Below, piece after piece: positions 51,771-61,157 of a stretch of 64,000 bases of DNA; position 1 is the first letter of the stretch, and every line of letters starts with the position of its first letter. The notes under the pieces were generated by a model. The model was not told the DNA's origin and did no database searches. It saw nothing but the letters and a program-made list of their open reading frames with translations. Origin of the DNA: Streptomyces cellostaticus (GTDB lineage Bacteria; Actinomycetota; Actinomycetes; Streptomycetales; Streptomycetaceae); NCBI RefSeq assembly GCF_001513965.1, contig NZ_KQ948016.1:1-64000 (forward strand), in the 5' to 3' direction. The position numbers were made by a program, and so were the translations under genes.

Positions 51771-52526
51771 ATGGATCTTGGACTGAAGGACCGGGTGTAC
51801 GTCGTCACGGGCGCCACGCGCGGGCTGGGCAACGCCGCAGCGCGGGAACTGGTCGCCGACGGGGCGAAGGTGGTCATCACCGGCCGTGACGAGAAGCGGG
51901 TCGCCGACGCGGCCGCCGAACTGGGCCCGAACGCGCTGGGCGTGGCCGTCGACAACTCCGAGGCGGGGGCGCCGGAGCGGCTGATCGCGGCCGCCCGGGA
52001 GCACTTCGGCGGCTTCCACGGCGTTCTCGTCAGCGTCGGCGGGCCGCCGCCCGGGTTCGTCGCCGACAACACGGACGAGCAGTGGCGGGGCGCGTTCGAG
52101 TCGGTGTTCCTCGGCGCGGTACGGGTCGCTCGCGCGGCGGCGGCCGAGCTGGAGACGGGCGGGGTCATCGGATTCGTCCTGTCCGCGTCGGTGCACGAGC
52201 CGATTCCGGGGCTGACGATCTCCAACGGGCTGCGGCCGGGGCTTGCCGGGTTCGCCAAGTCGATCGCCGATGAGCTGGGGCCGCGCGGGATTCGGGTCGT
52301 GGGGCTGCTGCCGTCGCGTATCGACACGGACCGCGTGCGGGAGCTCGACGGGATGTCCGCGGATCCCGAGGCCACTCGGGCGGCCAATGAGTCGCGGATC
52401 CCGTTGCGCCGGTACGGGGCGCCCGAGGAGTTCGGGCGGGTTGCGGCCTTCTTGTTGTCGCCGGCTGCGTCGTACTTGACGGGGATCATGGTGCCTGTGG
52501 ACGGCGGGATGAGGCACGGGTTCTGA
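51771..52526 (+). CDS. Atypical SDR lacking the catalytic Tyr and Lys
   Basis: A 251-aa SDR-fold protein. The nucleotide-binding GATRGLG (14-20) is present, but NNAG is replaced by SVGG (88-91). The active-site YxxxK aligns with SNGLR (S151 and R155), so both Tyr and Lys are missing. The C-terminal YLTGIMVPVDGGMRHGF is intact. This fits the recognised subgroup of BKR-like SDRs without a full tetrad. It starts 5 bp after the GH15 gene and is likely co-transcribed. Function is unknown. It is convergent with the AmaP gene with a 3-bp gap. Confidence 0.9.
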   Translation: MDLGLKDRVYVVTGATRGLGNAAARELVADGAKVVITGRDEKRVADAAAELGPNALGVAVDNSEAGAPERLIAAAREHFGGFHGVLVSVGGPPPGFVADNTDEQWRGAFESVFLGAVRVARAAAAELETGGVIGFVLSASVHEPIPGLTISNGLRPGLAGFAKSIADELGPRGIRVVGLLPSRIDTDRVRELDGMSADPEATRAANESRIPLRRYGAPEEFGRVAAFLLSPAASYLTGIMVPVDGGMRHGF

Positions 52527-52529
52527 GCG

Positions 52530-53120
52530 TCAACTCACCCTCTCCGCACGGTGTTTGACTGCCCTCAGCCGTACCTCCGCCGGAAGTGACGCCAAGCCTG
52601 CCGACTCCCGGGCGTGGGTCAGGGCCCGGGCGGTGAAGTCGCTCAGTGAGGTGCCGGGGTCCACATGCGGCTCCAGCTGAAGCCGGGCCCGTACCGCAGG
52701 AGTCGTACGGCGGCCCGTCAGGAGGATCTCGGTGTGGGCCACCCCCTCCTGCCGGGCGGCGTCTGCGGCCAGGGCGGACTCCAGGGTCCCGCCCCGCAGC
52801 AGGGCGCCCTCGCCGTCGCCGGTGTCGACCAGGACCTCGGTCAGCCGGCGCCGGCGCAGGACGGCGGTGAGCCACCACAGGGCGAGCACGACGAGAACGG
52901 CCAGGGCCGCGATGACCGCCGGCCACCACCAGACGGTGTCCCGCCGACGGGTGCGCTCGGCCTGGCTGAGCAGCACGTCGTGCGGGCCGGAGTGGATCCA
53001 CCAGTGCGGCGGCGGTGCGCCCAGGCCCACGGCCAGCACCGAGCCGCCGAGGGCGAGCAGCAGCAGGCCCACGAGGGCGAGCAGGACGCGGTTGACGGCA
53101 CCGTTGCGCATCCGCCTCAC
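52530..53120 (-). CDS. amaP: AmaP-like alkaline-shock membrane anchor protein
   Basis: A 196-aa protein, last gene of the Asp23-type operon. Two hydrophobic helices (VNRVLLALVGLLLLALGGSVLAVGL and WWPAVIAALAVLVVLALWWLTAVL) enclose a short loop (HWWIHSGPHDVLLSQAERTRRRD). A cytosolic domain resembling Asp23 follows. In Staphylococcus, AmaP anchors Asp23 to the membrane, which is the likely role here. The GTG start overlaps the preceding stop (GTGA). The symbol is by analogy. Confidence 0.78.
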   Translation of the reverse strand: MRRMRNGAVNRVLLALVGLLLLALGGSVLAVGLGAPPPHWWIHSGPHDVLLSQAERTRRRDTVWWWPAVIAALAVLVVLALWWLTAVLRRRRLTEVLVDTGDGEGALLRGGTLESALAADAARQEGVAHTEILLTGRRTTPAVRARLQLEPHVDPGTSLSDFTARALTHARESAGLASLPAEVRLRAVKHRAERVS

Positions 53121-53752
53121 CCTTTCCGTCCGGGCCGTCGGACGTGCACCGACAGCGCGGGCGGGCGGGCCAGCCCGAGCCCCCGGACCGTGTCGGCGAG
53201 CACCACGTCCAGATCGGCGTGCACGTCGTCCAGGTCGCGGAAGTGCGAGACCGCGCGGACGTCGGCCTTCTTCCGACGCATCCGCACCCGTACCGCCCGT
53301 ACGCCGGAGACGTCCATGGCCCGGTCGCGCAGCACCAGCGCGGCCGCCTCGCGCCGGAGTCCGGCGCGGACGTCAAGGTGCGGGCGCCGCATGGGCAGCA
53401 ACTCCCGCAGGCCGGGCGTGACGGCGAGCACGATCAGCCACAGGCCGACGGCTGCGGCGATGCCCGCTCCGACCAGCACCCAGGTGTCGTCCAGGGGGCG
53501 CTCGGCGAGCTGCCGGGCCAGTGCGCGGCGCCAGTGCATCGCGGGACGGTGGGCGCGGACGGCGGCGATGTCGTACAGGAGGACACCCGCGCCCGCCAGC
53601 AGGAGCAGGGCGACGATGCCCGCCGGGACGCGGCGCGCCGACCAGAAGCGGCCGCTGCTCTCGGGGAGCAGGGGCGGTAGGGCGGTGGGGGTCTTGTCGA
53701 GGACCGGCAGTCGCTGGGTGGTGGTGCCCTCGGGTGGCCGGGGCTCGCTCAT
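53117..53752 (-). CDS. DUF6286 membrane protein of the Asp23 operon
   Basis: A 211-aa protein. Two membrane helices (VPAGIVALLLLAGAGVLLYDIAAV and DTWVLVGAGIAAAVGLWLIVLAVTPG) are followed by a cytosolic domain (LRREAAALVLRDRAMDVSGVRAVRVRMRRKKADV). Function is unknown; it always appears with Asp23/AmaP genes in Streptomyces as I remember. The ATG overlaps the stop of the second Asp23 gene (ATGA). Confidence 0.82.
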   Translation of the reverse strand: MSEPRPPEGTTTQRLPVLDKTPTALPPLLPESSGRFWSARRVPAGIVALLLLAGAGVLLYDIAAVRAHRPAMHWRRALARQLAERPLDDTWVLVGAGIAAAVGLWLIVLAVTPGLRELLPMRRPHLDVRAGLRREAAALVLRDRAMDVSGVRAVRVRMRRKKADVRAVSHFRDLDDVHADLDVVLADTVRGLGLARPPALSVHVRRPGRKG

Positions 53753-54132
53753 GGCGTCCTCCCGTGTGGCGCGCCGGGTGCCGGTGTCAGATGCAGCCGC
53801 TCGACCTGGACGACGACCTCCGGCACCTCCATGCTCACCCATGCGCCTACCCGCTCCATGACTTGGCGACGCACGGCGGCGCAGCGGGTGCCGAGGTCGC
53901 AGGGATAGCCGAGTTCGAGATGGACGCGGACGCGGGCCGTTTGCCGGTACACGACGACCGTGGCGTGCGGGGCCGCGGCGCCCGCGGGCAGCGGGGCGAG
54001 TGCCTCGCGTGCGGCCTGCGCGGCGATCTTCGCGACGACCCGGTCGGCGATCCGGGTGGCGCCGCGCTCGCCCGGCAGCACCGGCTCCAGGGACGGGCGC
54101 ACCGTGCCGGTCTCCGCGCTCACGGCGGTCAC
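53749..54132 (-). CDS. Asp23/Gls24 family protein 2
   Basis: A 127-aa Asp23/Gls24 envelope-stress protein, shorter and more diverged than the first copy: GATRIADRVVAKIAAQAAREAL, then ARVRVHLELGYPCDLGTRCAAVRRQVMERVGAWVSMEVPEVVVQVERL. Cytosolic. The GTG start overlaps the DUF2273 stop (GTGA). Confidence 0.85.
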   Translation of the reverse strand: MTAVSAETGTVRPSLEPVLPGERGATRIADRVVAKIAAQAAREALAPLPAGAAAPHATVVVYRQTARVRVHLELGYPCDLGTRCAAVRRQVMERVGAWVSMEVPEVVVQVERLHLTPAPGAPHGRTP

Positions 54133-54323
54133 CGCCGCCGGTCGCGCCGGTCGCCGCGGGTACGGAAGAACTCGCCGACTTCCAGATCACCCTCCGCGAA
54201 CCGGCCGACGACGAACCCGACGGCTCCCAGCGCCGCCACCAGCAGGAAGGCTCCGAACCCGCCGAAGTACCCGGCGAAACCCAGCGCCATTCCGGCGATC
54301 ATGCCGACCAGGGCCATGCTCAT
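54129..54323 (-). CDS. DUF2273-like small membrane protein
   Basis: A 64-aa protein with two glycine-rich membrane helices (ALVGMIAGMALGFAGYFGGFG and AFLLVAALGAVGFVVG) and a basic, arginine-rich tail (FFRTRGDRRDRRR). DUF2273-type proteins accompany Asp23 genes in many Gram-positives. It is the second gene of the operon, 49 bp after the first Asp23 gene. Confidence 0.88.
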   Translation of the reverse strand: MSMALVGMIAGMALGFAGYFGGFGAFLLVAALGAVGFVVGRFAEGDLEVGEFFRTRGDRRDRRR

Positions 54324-54372
54324 GCAGCGCTCCTCAGCTCGTCAGGCAGGCGGCGTCCGGCGCCGCGATGCC

Positions 54373-54843
54373 TCACTGGATCCGGGGCTCCGGCTCCTCT
54401 TCCTCTTCTTCGGGCAGCTTGACGTCGCTCACGGCGATGTTGACCTCGACGACCTCCAGTCCGGTCATGCGTTCCACGCCGGCGATCACGTTCTCCCGTA
54501 CCGCGCGGGCGACGTCGGCGATGGACACGCCGTAGTCCACGACGATCTCCAGGTCGAGCGCCGTCTGGACCTCGCCGACCTCGGCCTTCACACCCCGGGT
54601 CACCGACTTCGAGCCGCCCGGCACCCGGTCGCGCACGGCTCCGAGGGTGCGGGAGAGTCCGCCGCCCATGGCGTGTACGCCGACGACGTCCCGGGCGGCC
54701 ATTCCGGCGATCTTTTCCACGACCCCGTCGGCGATGGTCGTCCGGCCACGGGTCGCCGGGTCCCCGCCGCCGCGCCGGGTGGTCTTGCGAGTCGACACCT
54801 GGGGTTCGTTGTCACCGTCTGAGGTCGTCGTCATCTCGGTCAT
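54373..54843 (-). CDS. Asp23/Gls24 family envelope stress response protein 1
   Basis: A 156-aa protein, first gene of the operon. The Asp23 domain covers about 33-145: RGRTTIADGVVEKIAGMAARDVVGVHAMGGG, VEVDLEIVVDYGVSIADVARAVRENVIAGVERMTGLEVVEVNIAVSDV-type blocks (written locally as ALDLEIVVDYGVSIADVA). A Glu-rich C-terminus follows. The ATG at 54843 has GAGAGGGA nine bases upstream. In Staphylococcus, Asp23 is an abundant membrane-associated protein tied to cell-wall stress. It is divergent from the gene at 54931. Confidence 0.92.
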   Translation of the reverse strand: MTEMTTTSDGDNEPQVSTRKTTRRGGGDPATRGRTTIADGVVEKIAGMAARDVVGVHAMGGGLSRTLGAVRDRVPGGSKSVTRGVKAEVGEVQTALDLEIVVDYGVSIADVARAVRENVIAGVERMTGLEVVEVNIAVSDVKLPEEEEEEPEPRIQ

Positions 54844-54930
54844 CGCCGTACGTCCCTCTCGGTCGTCGTCCTTCGACCACCGTAAGCAAGGTTGCGCGGT
54901 TGCGCGCCGGATGTGCGGCAGGCTGGAGGA

Positions 54931-55653
54931 ATGACGGCGGACCGGTGGGCACAGGGAGTACGGCATCAGCTGGGTCTCGGCAGGCTGCTGCCGCTCGGCG
55001 GCCCGCGCGACGGGGCGTGGATCGCGGAGGCGGCGGCCGTAGCGGTGCTGGGACACGCGGCAGCAGGAGTGCCGGGTGCGCGGCTGGGCGCGCTGCGGAT
55101 CACGCTCGCCGATCCGCTGGACGTCCCCGAGCCGGTCGTACCGGCCCCGCCGAGCGCGCTGCCGCCGGGCGCGCTGCGGGTGACGGCGGACTTCGCCGCC
55201 ACGGCGGCCGAGCCGTTGCCCACGACGGCGTCCCGGCTGCGGCAGGCCCTGGCGACGGCCGCAGCGGAGCGGCTGGGCCTGGCGGTCGCCGAGGTGGACC
55301 TGCGGGTGACGGACCTGCTGGATCCGGCGGACGGGCAGGCTACGCAGGCACCTGCACCGCAGCCGCCGCCCGCCCGGGAACCCACGCATCCGGACGAGTC
55401 CCGCGTGAGCGCCGCCGCGCTCTGCGTCCCCGGGGTGACCCAGCTGACGGGCTCACTCGGCGGCCTGGGACGTGCGGTGCACATCGAGGAACGCACAGGC
55501 GACACGTCACTCCCTCACCGCCACGTCCGGGTGGAGGTGGCGGTGGGAACGGACTACCGAGCCGTGGACGTGGCCCGACAGGTGCGCGCGACCGTACGAG
55601 ACACACTGGAGGACCACCCGACGGTGGCGGTACTGGTCACGAGCGTGGGCTGA
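54931..55653 (+). CDS. Asp23-locus partner protein (so-called nucleopolyhedrovirus P10 family)
   Basis: A 240-aa protein divergent from the Asp23 operon. It shows two Asp23-like halves: AAAVAVLGHAAAGVPGARLGALRITLADP (about residues 30-80) and SAAALCVPGVTQLTGSLGGLGRAVHI, then DYRAVDVARQVRATVRDTLEDHPTVAVLVTSVG (about 150-240), joined by an Ala/Pro-rich linker. It is annotated in Streptomyces, from memory, under the misleading viral P10 name. The resemblance to Asp23 and the location suggest a role in the same envelope-stress system. GGAGGA directly precedes the ATG. Confidence 0.82.
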   Translation: MTADRWAQGVRHQLGLGRLLPLGGPRDGAWIAEAAAVAVLGHAAAGVPGARLGALRITLADPLDVPEPVVPAPPSALPPGALRVTADFAATAAEPLPTTASRLRQALATAAAERLGLAVAEVDLRVTDLLDPADGQATQAPAPQPPPAREPTHPDESRVSAAALCVPGVTQLTGSLGGLGRAVHIEERTGDTSLPHRHVRVEVAVGTDYRAVDVARQVRATVRDTLEDHPTVAVLVTSVG

Positions 55654-55662
55654 ACGCCCTCC

Positions 55663-55706
55663 CGCTGTGGGCAGTCGTTCCGCAGGGCGGAACGAGTGGC
55701 ACAGCG
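55663..55706. repeat. Palindromic intergenic element and bidirectional terminator
   Basis: An inner hairpin (TCGTTCCGC 55675-55683 with GCGGAACGA 55687-55695, loop AGG) is enclosed by outer arms CGCTGTG (55663-55669) and CACAGCG (55700-55706). I remember closely similar sequences in many Streptomyces intergenic regions. It lies between convergent genes ending at 55653 (+) and 55738 (-). Confidence 0.75.
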
Positions 55707-55737
55707 ACCAACGCCGGGGGCCTGCCCAGCGCAGAGT

Positions 55738-56541
55738 TCATTCGCCCACGCCGGCCAAGTCCCGCAACCGCCGAGCCTGAGCGGCACGCTCAGCCGCACG
55801 CTGCTCCTCATACGTACGACCGACCGCACCCCGCAACAACGCCTTCGTCTCCACCACCGCATCCCGCGGCGCAGCCAACAGCGCCCCGGCCAAGTCCCGC
55901 ACCGCACCGTCGAGTTCCCCGGCGGGCACCGCGAGGTTGGCCAGCCCGGAGGCCACCGCCTCCTCGGCCTGCACGAAGCGCCCGGTGACACAGATCTCGA
56001 GCGCGCGGGCGTACCCGACCAGTCCGACCAGCGGATGCGTGCCGGTCAGGTCGGGGACGATGCCGAGGCTGGTCTCGCGCATGGCGAACTGCACGTCGTC
56101 CGCGACGACTCGCAGGTCGCAGGCGAGCGCGAGCTGGAACCCGGCACCGATGGCGTGCCCCTGGACAGCAGCGACGGACACGATGTCGTTCCGCCGCCAC
56201 CAGGTGAACGCGTCCTGGTATCCGGCGATGGCGGCGTCGAGCCCGGCGTCGTCACGGCGCGCGAGTTCGGTGAAGGTCGGCTCGCCCGGGATCCCCTCCG
56301 GGGTGAACATCTGCCGGTCCAGCCCGGCGGAGAAGGACTTGCCCTCGCCACGCAGCACGACGACACGGACGGAGCCCGGCAGCAGCCGACCCGCCTCGGC
56401 GAGCGCCCGCCACAGAGCGGGGCTCTGCACGTTGCGCTTGGCCGGGTTGGTCAGCGTCACCGTGGCGAGCGCGTCGTCGACGGTGAGCCGTACGCCGTCC
56501 TTGTCGAGTACAGGAGCGAGGTCCTGGTCAGGCGAAGCCAT
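55738..56541 (-). CDS. Enoyl-CoA hydratase/isomerase family protein
   Basis: A 267-aa crotonase-fold protein. Seen: VRLTVDDALATVTLTNPAKRNVQ, VVVLRGEGKSFSAGLD (first oxyanion-hole segment), AVQGHAIGAGFQLALACDLRV (second) and MRETSLGIVPDLTGTHPLVG, where the Glu of RETSLG is one of the usual catalytic glutamates. The other catalytic Glu position is not clear, so hydratase versus another crotonase activity is open. The ATG at 56541 has GGAGG six bases upstream. Probably cytosolic beta-oxidation or catabolism. Confidence 0.92.
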   Translation of the reverse strand: MASPDQDLAPVLDKDGVRLTVDDALATVTLTNPAKRNVQSPALWRALAEAGRLLPGSVRVVVLRGEGKSFSAGLDRQMFTPEGIPGEPTFTELARRDDAGLDAAIAGYQDAFTWWRRNDIVSVAAVQGHAIGAGFQLALACDLRVVADDVQFAMRETSLGIVPDLTGTHPLVGLVGYARALEICVTGRFVQAEEAVASGLANLAVPAGELDGAVRDLAGALLAAPRDAVVETKALLRGAVGRTYEEQRAAERAAQARRLRDLAGVGE

Positions 56542-56669
56542 GGGGCGCCTCCGATGAGTGCAGTCATCACGCATTGCCGTACGGCATGCTAAGTGACTGC
56601 ACAGTAACCACCCGGCCGATCAGACAACCGACCGGGTGGCCACCATCGAAGCCGGTGGACCGCCCGGAG

Positions 56670-56891
56670 TCAGACCGAGGCGGCTTTCTTGCCCCGGGTC
56701 GCTCCGCCGCGCCCACGTAGCACGACACCCGACTCGGTGAGCATCCGGTGTACGAAGCCATACGAGCGGCCGGTCTCCTCGGCCAGCGCCCGGATGCTCG
56801 CACCGGAGTCGTACTTCTTCTTCAGGTCTGCCGCGAGCTTGTCGCGCGCGGCGCCGGTCACCCGGCTGCCCTTCTTCAGAGTCTCGGCCAC
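56670..56891 (-). CDS. Small helix-turn-helix protein
   Basis: A 73-aa basic protein with one helix-turn-helix (residues 26-55): KYDSGASIRALAEETGRSYGFVHRMLTESGVVLRGRGG. It is preceded by KGSRVTGAARDKLAADLKKK. It resembles a conserved actinobacterial DNA-binding family; targets are unknown. The GTG at 56891 has GAGGAGG six bases upstream. An alternative ATG at 56930, 13 codons upstream in frame, also has a fine GGAGGGG, so two starts are possible. Downstream lies the enoyl-CoA hydratase gene on the same strand, 128 bp away. Confidence 0.85.
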   Translation of the reverse strand: MAETLKKGSRVTGAARDKLAADLKKKYDSGASIRALAEETGRSYGFVHRMLTESGVVLRGRGGATRGKKAASV

Positions 56892-57094
56892 CCGTGCCTC
56901 CTCATGGGAAGTGCGCTCTGGTCTCCTCATGATCACCCCTCCGGGGCGTGATGGCCACCCATTCGGCAAGGTCCGTGAGACATCGTTGTGACGACAGGAG
57001 CACATCCCCACAAGCGGAATCTGCGATTCCAGAGCGGTGTGTCCGCAGAGCCGAACGGGTGGATTCGCGAAGTGCCAGGTCAGGGACGCGAGGC

Positions 57095-57125
57095 GGCCGA
57101 TCCCTTGGGGGTCAAGGGATCGGCC
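57095..57125 (-). terminator. Terminator downstream of the ABC-F gene
   Basis: A perfect 12-bp stem (GGCCGATCCCTT 57095-57106 with AAGGGATCGGCC 57114-57125) and a 7-nt loop lie about 100 bp after the ABC-F stop on the minus strand. No T run follows. Confidence 0.65.
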
Positions 57126-57175
57126 GCGAAATCGATGTACGACACACCTCGATACGAGGAGATCTCACACAGATG

Positions 57176-57204
57176 ATGGATCACGGATCGGCCGAATGAT
57201 CCAT
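57176..57204 (-). terminator. Second hairpin downstream of the ABC-F gene
   Basis: An 8-bp perfect dyad ATGGATCA (57176-57183) and TGATCCAT (57197-57204), 22 bp after the ABC-F stop, could be a first weak terminator or an operator. Confidence 0.45.
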
Positions 57205-57226
57205 ACGCAGTGGATCAGGCTTTCGG

Positions 57227-58825
<1,599 letters not shown>

Positions 58826-59113
58826 GGACAGACTCCAGGGCGGGTGGATTGGCGGGATGGGCGGCTGAGGACGTTCCCGCCGTCTAATGCGCGAGGAGAA
58901 TGGCCATGCGGACAAGTCTAACGGGGCCGTGCAAGCTGTTTTTCTACGTCCATGCGTTCGGACCGGCTGCTCCGGGCGACGCGCGGAGGGTGACGTGACG
59001 TACAGCACGCCCGGACCGGGAGGCACGGCTGGGCGGCTTCGCACGAGGCGTTGTCAGTGGGGGCTGCAAGACTCGAAGCCACGGCGCAACCGACGCACGA
59101 AGGAGTGATCGGC

Positions 59114-59524
59114 ATGGCAGGCACGGGCGGACGGCCGAGCATCTACCCGACGCTGCTGTACGCGGACGCGAAGGCGGCGATCAAGCAGCTCACGGAGGCC
59201 TTCGGCTTCACCGAGCTGTCGGTGTACGAAGGGGCGGACGGCACGGTGATACATGCCGAGCTGGTCCAGGGCAACGGCGCGGTGATGGTCGGCTCCAAGG
59301 GCCGCGGCGGCCTGTTCGACGCGGCGATGAAGGACGCGGGTCCCGCGGGGGTGTACATCGTCGTGGACGACGTGGACGCCCACCATGACCAGGCCGTCGA
59401 GCACGGCGTGGAGATCCTGATGCCCCCGACGGACCAGGACTACGGCTCGCGTGACTACATGGCCCGGGACGCCGAGGGCAACATCTGGAGCTTCGGGACG
59501 TACGCCCCCGAGATCGGCGCCTGA
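59114..59524 (+). CDS. VOC superfamily (glyoxalase-like) protein
   Basis: A 136-aa protein of the vicinal oxygen chelate fold: SIYPTLLYADAKAAIKQLTEAFGFTELS in the first module, then HAELVQGNGAVMVGSKGRGG, GPAGVYIVVDDVDAHHDQAVEHGVEILMPPTDQDYGSRDYMARDAEGNIWSFG-type blocks in the second. It matches the small, often bleomycin-resistance-like or PhnB-like branch. No catalytic claim is possible. The ATG has AAGGAG nine bases upstream. Convergent with the next gene (24-bp gap with a small hairpin). Confidence 0.9.
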   Translation: MAGTGGRPSIYPTLLYADAKAAIKQLTEAFGFTELSVYEGADGTVIHAELVQGNGAVMVGSKGRGGLFDAAMKDAGPAGVYIVVDDVDAHHDQAVEHGVEILMPPTDQDYGSRDYMARDAEGNIWSFGTYAPEIGA

Positions 59525-59548
59525 GCGGCCCGGTCCCACCGGCCGCGG

Positions 59549-60976
59549 CTATCCGCCGGTGTGCACCTGGAAGGCGGCCCGGCGCACGGCCTTGGCCAGG
59601 GCGGGGTCGGGGTGGGCTGCGGCGAGCGCGACCAGGACCTGCACGGTGCGCGGGTGGCCGACGGCGCGGACCTCGTCCAGCAGCACGGGGACGGTGGGCT
59701 GCACCGCGGCCTCCAGGTGCCGTACCAGCATCGCGGTCTCGCCATGGTCGGCGACGGCGGCGGCGGTGTCGACCCACAGCCAGGTGGCCTCTTCCCGGGT
59801 GAGGACCTCGTGGGCGTCCTCGGGGTCGATGCCGTCGTGCTCGGCGAGCCACAGCAGGGCGTACGGCCTCAGGGCCGGCTCGTCCACGACGGAGCGTACG
59901 TCGGGCTCGGCGGGGGCACCGACGACGCGCAGCGCCTCGAAGGCGAGACCGCGCAGCAGGGCGTCCTCACCACGGGCGGCGCCGAGCAGTTCGGTGACGG
60001 CACTGCCGACGGGGCGGGCGGCGAGCCAGGCGCGGTACTCGGCGCGGGCGGCGTTGGGACGCAGCTGCGCGCAGCCGCGGAGCATGTCCTCGGCGGACTG
60101 CTCGATGTTGCCGGCGGGGCTCTGTGCGGCCACGCAGATCTGCTCCAGCTTGACCCAGACCGCCCAGCTGCCCAGCGGGGTGAGGGTGGCCTGGCCGTCG
60201 CCGGAGGTCAGGGCGCCGACGGAGGCGAGGGCCTTGACGGCCCAGTCGAGGAGGGGGGCGAGCGGGGTGTCCCCGGCAGGAGCGGGTTCCGCCGGGCTCA
60301 GAGTCTCCGCGGGCCCCGCGGAGTCGGCGGCGCCCGGCCCGTAGGGGACCTCGCAGCGCTCGGTGCGCAGTTCGGTGACCCGCTGCTGGAGCAGGTCGAG
60401 CAGCTGCTCGACCGGGACGGGACCGGCGGACAGCTGGAGGAAGGAGAGCACCTGGGGCATCGCCGAGACGACCTCGGCCACGGCGGCGGGCTCCGGGCCG
60501 GCCGGTTCCGGGCAGGCGAGCGACCAGGCGTCGAAGAGGGCGACCCAGCCGCGCAGTACGGCGCTGTCGTCGCGGTCCCAGGCGCGCAGCCGCCAGCCGG
60601 GGCGCGCGCTGTCCCCGTGCACCTCGATGAGTCCCGCGAGGCGGGCGGTGTCCCAGTCGGCGCGGACCTGAGCGGCGCTCAGGCCGAGGTCGGTTGCGGC
60701 GCGTTCCGCGGTCGCGTCGGAGAGGGTGGCCTTGCCGTCGGTGGTGGCGCTGTCCCGGCCGGGACCGAGAGCGGCGTCGGCCCAGCGGGCGACGCGGACC
60801 GCGCCGGCCAGACCGGTCCGCGCCATTCTGGCCAGCTCGCCAGGGGCCGGGGTGCCCTCCGGTGGCCGGGGGGCGGGGCGGCGCGGGCGCCGCTGGTTCA
60901 CAGCTCGGGGGGCGGCGGCCAGGGGTCGCGGTCGGACGAGTCGAAGCCTGGAGTCGCGCGGGATACGGGACGTCAC
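59549..60976 (-). CDS. Large protein of unknown function, helix-rich
   Basis: I do not recognise this 475-aa protein. The N-terminal 60 residues are basic and Pro/Arg-rich. The middle resembles winged-helix modules (ATERAATDLGLSAAQVRADWDTARLAGLIEVHGDSARPGWRL), then an Ala/Glu-rich helical region. The C-terminal 150 residues look like HEAT-type repeats (LRGLAFEALRVVGAPAEP, LVRHLEAAVQPTVPVLLDEVRAVGH, VQVLVALAAAHPDPALAKAVRRAAF). The GTG at 60976 has GGAAGAC upstream. No signal peptide. Confidence 0.75.
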   Translation of the reverse strand: MTSRIPRDSRLRLVRPRPLAAAPRAVNQRRPRRPAPRPPEGTPAPGELARMARTGLAGAVRVARWADAALGPGRDSATTDGKATLSDATAERAATDLGLSAAQVRADWDTARLAGLIEVHGDSARPGWRLRAWDRDDSAVLRGWVALFDAWSLACPEPAGPEPAAVAEVVSAMPQVLSFLQLSAGPVPVEQLLDLLQQRVTELRTERCEVPYGPGAADSAGPAETLSPAEPAPAGDTPLAPLLDWAVKALASVGALTSGDGQATLTPLGSWAVWVKLEQICVAAQSPAGNIEQSAEDMLRGCAQLRPNAARAEYRAWLAARPVGSAVTELLGAARGEDALLRGLAFEALRVVGAPAEPDVRSVVDEPALRPYALLWLAEHDGIDPEDAHEVLTREEATWLWVDTAAAVADHGETAMLVRHLEAAVQPTVPVLLDEVRAVGHPRTVQVLVALAAAHPDPALAKAVRRAAFQVHTGG

Positions 60977-61157
60977 GGGTGCAGTCTTCCGGTTGACGGT
61001 CCGAAAACCCAAACGGAATGTCACGGGGGGCGACGGGGCTGGCCAACGCACCGGGTCCGGTGCCGGGCGAGGAGACATCTTCAGGCCAGTCGTACAGCCT
61101 TAAACGGAACGGCTGGAACCGGGGCTTCCGACTTGCACGGCGGGATCGGGGGCGCGG

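Larger units (their letters stand above)
56892..57226. other. Intergenic region upstream of the HTH gene, contains two hairpins
   Basis: The 335 bp hold the possible longer start of the HTH gene (56930) and two perfect hairpins described as separate terminators. No further coding sequence with a ribosome binding site is seen. Confidence 0.5.
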
